In this document: positions 60,620 through 64,000 of the stretch, one piece after another | Layout of the letters: every line of letters starts with the position of its first letter | Position numbering within the stretch: the first letter of the stretch is position 1 | From: Streptomyces sp. NBC_01439 | Lineage (GTDB): Bacteria > Actinomycetota > Actinomycetes > Streptomycetales > Streptomycetaceae | Reading direction: 5' to 3' | NCBI RefSeq assembly: GCF_036227605.1 | Contig: NZ_CP109487.1 | Coordinates: forward strand, 1,736,001-1,800,000 | Length of the DNA stretch: 64,000 nt | Made by a program: the position numbers and the translations under genes | The notes under the pieces: model-generated | What the model saw: only the letters and a program-made list of their open reading frames with translations | What the model was told of the DNA's origin: nothing | Database searches by the model: none

Positions 60620-62050
60620 TTACGCGCGCGCCGACGGCCCCGCGGCCGGCTCCTGGTCCGGGGCGGCGGGCCCGGCCACGACCGCGCCCGCGCGGCTGCC
60701 GCGCAGCGGGGTCAGCAGCGCGCCGCCGAGGATCAGCAGGCACAGCGCCCCGCCCGCGAGGCTGACCGCCGGGACCCCGTGTCGGGCGGCCAACAGCGTG
60801 AGCACGGCCGCGCCCACCGGGCCCGCGGCGTTGTGCACGGTCCAGAAGGCCGACGTGACCCGGCCGAGCAGGTGGTCCGGGGTCACCTCCTGGCGCAGGG
60901 TCATGCTGCAGATCCCGCCCAGGGTCATCCCGAACATGAAGACGGCGGCCAGTGCGGCGATCACCGGCACGCTGCGGCTGACGCCCGTCACCGTCACCCC
61001 GACGGCGATCATCCCGACCGAGGCGAGCCAGCACGTGCCGAAACCGAGGAGCCGGCGCAGTCGCCCCGCGCTCAGGGCCGCGGCGACGGACCCGGCCCCG
61101 CTGACGGCGATCACGTAGCCGAGGGTGGCCGCGTCCCGGCCGAGGTCGTGCTGGACCCGGTAGATCAGCAGGTCGGTGGCGCCCATGGTGACGAAGGTCA
61201 GCAGGGTGAGCCCTACGGTGAGCGGGCGCAGCAGCGGGTGGCTCCACAGGAAGCGGAAACCGACCACGAACATCTCCCGGAAAACCCCGGACCCGGACCC
61301 GGCCCCCGCCCGGTCCCCGGACCCCGCCCCGGTCTTGTCCGCGCCGTCCCCGGCCGGGCGTGCGGTGAACCTGACCCACCCGAGGCTCGTGGCGGACACC
61401 AGGAAGGTCGCCCCGTCAAGGGCCAGCGCCCAGTCCGCTCCCACTCCGGCCGTGAGGAAGCCGGCGACCACCGGTCCGAGCAGGCTCCCGAGGGCGAAGG
61501 TGCCCATGAGCCGTCCGTTGGCGGCCGTGAGGTCCTGCGTGCGCACCAGATTGGGGATGGCCGTCACGTACGCGACGTCGAACAGCGTCCTCAGTACGGA
61601 CGCGAGCGCGGTCAGTACGTAGAGCAGCCAGATCTGCGGCCCGGCGACCCACCAGACGAGCGGTACCGCGCCGAGCAGCACGGCCCGCGCCAGATCGCAG
61701 ACGATCATGAGCCTGCGGCGGTCCACCCGGTCCACCACGTAGCCGGCGAAGATCCCCGTGCCGATGGCGGTGGCGGCGGAGACGACCGTGACCAGGCCCA
61801 TCTGGACGATGGATCCGGTGGCGTGGAGGACGAGCAGCGGGAGTGCGAGCATCGAGATGGACCCGCCGAGCACGGACAGGGCCTGGCCGAGCCAGAAGAC
61901 GGCGAAGTCCTTGTTCCGCCGCAGCGGCGGAAGCGAGTCGTACGTTCTGGATTCCGCCGAGATGGTCCCGCTCCCCCGTGCCCGCCGGCCTCCTTCGTGG
62001 TCGGCCGATCCGGGCGAGCGTAGGCGAGCCGGTCCGCCGCCCGCCAACAC
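60620..62050 (-). CDS. MFS transporter (MFS_3, EntS-like)
   Basis: A 476-residue permease with about ten to twelve spans, beginning LRRNKDFAVFWLGQALSVLGGSISMLALPLLVL, typical of the MFS_3 class that includes the enterobactin exporter and many actinobacterial drug carriers. A loop of about 25 residues (around 255-280) is made of GAGSGDRAG-like repeats. The start is uncertain: the GTG at 62050 is used since no start codon lies between an AAGGAGG-like site near 62000 and the first span. The first 40 residues look non-conserved. Confidence 0.83.
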   Translation of the reverse strand: MLAGGGPARLRSPGSADHEGGRRARGSGTISAESRTYDSLPPLRRNKDFAVFWLGQALSVLGGSISMLALPLLVLHATGSIVQMGLVTVVSAATAIGTGIFAGYVVDRVDRRRLMIVCDLARAVLLGAVPLVWWVAGPQIWLLYVLTALASVLRTLFDVAYVTAIPNLVRTQDLTAANGRLMGTFALGSLLGPVVAGFLTAGVGADWALALDGATFLVSATSLGWVRFTARPAGDGADKTGAGSGDRAGAGSGSGVFREMFVVGFRFLWSHPLLRPLTVGLTLLTFVTMGATDLLIYRVQHDLGRDAATLGYVIAVSGAGSVAAALSAGRLRRLLGFGTCWLASVGMIAVGVTVTGVSRSVPVIAALAAVFMFGMTLGGICSMTLRQEVTPDHLLGRVTSAFWTVHNAAGPVGAAVLTLLAARHGVPAVSLAGGALCLLILGGALLTPLRGSRAGAVVAGPAAPDQEPAAGPSARA

Positions 62051-62084
62051 GTTTTCGCCCCGACTCCCCCGGTCCCGGAGGGGG

Positions 62085-62498
62085 CTAGCCGAGCAGGGCG
62101 TACACCGTGGAGGCCGTGGCCGCGGGGTCCTCGGAGCCCTCCGGGGTCAGGGTGATGTCGGCGAAGGCCATCCGCTTGCCGAGCTTGGTCACCCGTACGT
62201 GGATCAGTACGTCGGCCCCGACCACCGGCCGCTGGAAGCTCGTGGACTGCTGAACGGTGGTCATCGGCCCGTAGGCGCCGCGGGCGGCGGAGATCGCGAT
62301 GACGGTGGCCGTGTCGGCGGCCGCCATCATGGCCTGGCCGGAAAGGCCGCCGCCGTCCCGGGCCAACTCGTCCGACCAGGGCAGGCGCAGCACGGCGTGC
62401 CGCTCGCCGGTCTCCTGGACGCTCAGCCCCAGGGCGAGCACCCAAGGGGCGAAGTTGTCGGTAAGGATCTTGTCTGCGTCTGCCGGTGAGATCGTCAC
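62085..62498 (-). CDS. PaaI-like hotdog-fold thioesterase
   Basis: A 137-residue hotdog thioesterase. It shows HAVLRLPWSDELARDGGGLSGQAMMAAADTATVIAISA and then PMTTVQQSTSFQRPVV, as in PaaI/acyl-CoA thioesterases of Actinobacteria; the catalytic Asp is probably in AAADTAT. It would hydrolyse acyl-CoA thioesters. GTG 62498 is chosen as it lies after the big palindrome; GTG 62531 has a good AAGGGG site but would be inside that palindrome. Follows the dienoyl-CoA reductase. Confidence 0.8.
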   Translation of the reverse strand: MTISPADADKILTDNFAPWVLALGLSVQETGERHAVLRLPWSDELARDGGGLSGQAMMAAADTATVIAISAARGAYGPMTTVQQSTSFQRPVVGADVLIHVRVTKLGKRMAFADITLTPEGSEDPAATASTVYALLG

Positions 62499-62503
62499 CG
62501 GGA

Positions 62504-62535
62504 GATTGTGGCGGTCCGGCCGGACCGCCACAATC
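62504..62535 (-). terminator. Perfect 32-bp palindrome between reductase and thioesterase genes
   Basis: Half-site GATTGTGGCGGTCCGG is followed by its exact inverse with no loop. It begins 9 nt after the reductase stop and ends 5 nt before the thioesterase GTG. It could end transcription or be a dyad binding site. Confidence 0.65.
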
Positions 62536-62544
62536 CCCTTTCGG

Positions 62545-64000
62545 TCAGAGACTTGCAGCGAGCTCCGTGCCCTGTCGGATGGCCCGCTTAGCGTCGAGCT
62601 CGGCCGCGACGTCGGCGCCGCCGATCAGGTGGGCCTCCACACCCGCCGCGCGCAGGGCCTCGTACAGGTCGCGGCGCGGCTCCTGGCCCGTGCACAGGAC
62701 CACCGTGTCGGCGGGCACGAGGCGCTGTTCGCCGCCGACGGTGATGTGCAGGCCCTGGTCGTCGATGCGGTCGTACGCGGCTCCCGCGACCGAGACGACG
62801 CCCCGGTGCTTGAGCTCCGCGCGGTGGATCCACCCGGTGGTCGTGCCGAGGCCCGCGCCGACCTTGGTGGCCTTGCGCTGGAGGAGGTGGACCTGGCGCG
62901 GCGTCGCGGGGCGCTCGGGGGCGGTCAGCCCGCCGGGGCCGGCGTACGTGGTGTCCACGCCCCAGTGGCGGAAGTAGACGTCGGGGTCCTGGGCTGCGCC
63001 CTCGCCGCTGTCGGTGAGGAACTCGGCCACGTCGAAGCCGATGCCGCCGGCGCCGACGACGGCGACGCGCTCGCCGACGGGTGCTCCGTCGCGCAGCACG
63101 TCGAGGTAGCTGACGACGTTGGCGTGGTCGACGCCCTCGATGTCGGGGGTGCGCGGGGTGACGCCGGTGGCGACGACGACCTCGTCGTAGCCCTGGAGGG
63201 TCTCCACGTCGGCGCGGGTGTTCAGGCGGACCTCGACGCCGGACTCCACCAGCTGGGTGCCGAAGTAGCGGATGGTCTCCTCGAACTCCTCCTTTCCGGG
63301 GATGCGGCGGGCGACGTCGAGCTGGCCGCCGATGTGGCCGGAGGCCTCGAAGAGGGTGACGGCGTGGCCGCGGCCGGCCGCGGCGACCGAGCAGGCGAGG
63401 CCGGCGGGACCGGCGCCGACGACGGCGACGCGCTTCTTGGTCCGCGTCGGGGACAGCACGAGTTCGGTCTCGTGGCAGGCGCGCGGGTTGACCAGGCAGC
63501 TGGTGATCTTGCCGCTGAAGGTGTGGTCGAGGCACGCCTGGTTGCAGCCGATGCAGGTGTTGATGGTCTCGGAGCGACCGGCCGCGGCCTTGGCGACGAA
63601 GTCGGCGTCGGCCAGGAAGGGACGGGCCAGGGAGACCAGGTCGGCGCGGCCGTCGGCGAGCAGCTCCTCGGCGATCTCCGGGGTGTTGATGCGGTTGCTG
63701 GTGACGAGGGGGACGCTGACCGCGCCCATCAGCCGCTTGGTGACCCAGGTGTAGGCGCCGCGCGGGACGGAGGTGGCGATGGTGGGGATGCGGGCCTCGT
63801 GCCAGCCGATGCCGGTGTTGATGATGGTGGCGCCGGCCGCCTCGATCTCCTTGGCGAGGTGGACGACCTCGTCGAGGGTGGAGCCGCCGGGGATCAGGTC
63901 GAGCATGGAGAGGCGGTAGATGAGGATGAAGTCCTCGCCGACGGCCGCGCGGGTGCGTCGGACGATCTCCAGCGGGAAGCGGACGCGGTTCTCGTACGCG
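62545..64000 (-). CDS. fadH: NADPH-dependent 2,4-dienoyl-CoA reductase (5' end outside window)
   Basis: The C-terminal 484 residues of an old-yellow-enzyme/FAD multidomain reductase. The TIM-barrel part ends at about GRADLVSLARPFLAD; the 4Fe-4S ligands are CIGCNQAC and SGKITSC; the FAD/NADPH domain begins KKRVAVVGAGPAGLACSVAAAGRGHAVTLFEA. FadH reduces 2,4-dienoyl-CoA made in degradation of polyunsaturated acids. Only the barrel's start is outside the window. The neighbouring thioesterase and this gene are both acyl-CoA enzymes. Confidence 0.92.
   Translation of the reverse strand, partial: AYENRVRFPLEIVRRTRAAVGEDFILIYRLSMLDLIPGGSTLDEVVHLAKEIEAAGATIINTGIGWHEARIPTIATSVPRGAYTWVTKRLMGAVSVPLVTSNRINTPEIAEELLADGRADLVSLARPFLADADFVAKAAAGRSETINTCIGCNQACLDHTFSGKITSCLVNPRACHETELVLSPTRTKKRVAVVGAGPAGLACSVAAAGRGHAVTLFEASGHIGGQLDVARRIPGKEEFEETIRYFGTQLVESGVEVRLNTRADVETLQGYDEVVVATGVTPRTPDIEGVDHANVVSYLDVLRDGAPVGERVAVVGAGGIGFDVAEFLTDSGEGAAQDPDVYFRHWGVDTTYAGPGGLTAPERPATPRQVHLLQRKATKVGAGLGTTTGWIHRAELKHRGVVSVAGAAYDRIDDQGLHITVGGEQRLVPADTVVLCTGQEPRRDLYEALRAAGVEAHLIGGADVAAELDAKRAIRQGTELAASL

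Overview
The window is very GC-rich (third codon positions almost all G or C), uses GTG and TTG starts freely, and carries NRPS, ECF-sigma/anti-sigma, SpoIIE-phosphatase, PucR-type and DUF1996/DUF4142 genes typical of Streptomyces. I read it as chromosomal DNA from a Streptomyces or a very close relative. One TTA (bldA-type) codon was noticed, in the secreted C15-like peptidase gene. I saw no tRNA, rRNA, CRISPR array or intact transposase.

Left edge to 11.0 kb is a leftward biosynthetic operon, cut by the window edge. It holds a dimodular NRPS (C-A-PCP-C-A-PCP-TE, A-domain codes for Thr or a Thr-like residue and for Ser), then an argininosuccinate-lyase homologue, a GHMP (threonine-type) kinase and a cysteine-synthase-like PLP enzyme. 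The three small enzymes together match the route threonine -> O-phosphothreonine -> N-(aspartyl) adduct -> 2,3-diaminobutyrate + fumarate, as proposed for pacidamycin-type peptides. From 11.3 to 15.5 kb lie a haloperoxidase-like hydrolase and a small regulon: a TetR regulator, an MBL-fold hydrolase and an AtzG-like/amidase pair, joined by three copies of one operator-like motif. A 194-bp MITE-like element abuts the amidase stop codon.

From 15.7 to 26 kb come a hypothetical protein, a secreted pyroglutamyl-peptidase-like protein with Ser in place of the catalytic Cys, an MscS channel, a DUF4118 membrane protein, a PAS/GAF/SpoIIE phosphatase, a GNAT enzyme, a SigK/RskA-type pair, an RsbW-like kinase and a Trp/His-rich secreted protein. 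From 26.4 to 30.5 kb is a decayed molybdenum locus around an intact PucR regulator: a TOBE-domain regulator broken by an 11-bp duplication, a xanthine-dehydrogenase FAD subunit broken by a 1-nt deletion, and a fused Fe-S/Mo subunit cut short and joined to the tail of a YukJ-like (DUF2278) gene.

From 30.7 to 33 kb is a zinc/manganese-type ABC importer. Then come a MerR regulator with a small partner gene, and a CoA-metabolism cluster (AMP ligase and family III CoA-transferase divergent from an acyl-CoA dehydrogenase). A GH88/105-like hydrolase and an MFS carrier follow, then a Met/His-rich membrane protein with an ECF sigma factor, a gene-poor kilobase with a probable gene remnant, and a DUF4142/DUF1996 pair.

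From 47 to 53 kb a PucR-like regulator with an expanded Arg/Glu repeat faces a four-gene set that looks like an electron-transfer route: cytochrome-b-like membrane protein, NuoF-like flavoprotein fused to a [3Fe-4S] ferredoxin, lipoprotein with two LPxR-type repeats, and a second lipoprotein. The right end holds a secreted tripeptidyl aminopeptidase-like hydrolase, a MarR/MmpL/UBP-zinc-finger set, a DUF427 protein, an FAD oxidoreductase, an SRPBCC protein, an MFS exporter, a PaaI-like thioesterase and a partial 2,4-dienoyl-CoA reductase. Several perfect inverted repeats act as likely terminators between these units.
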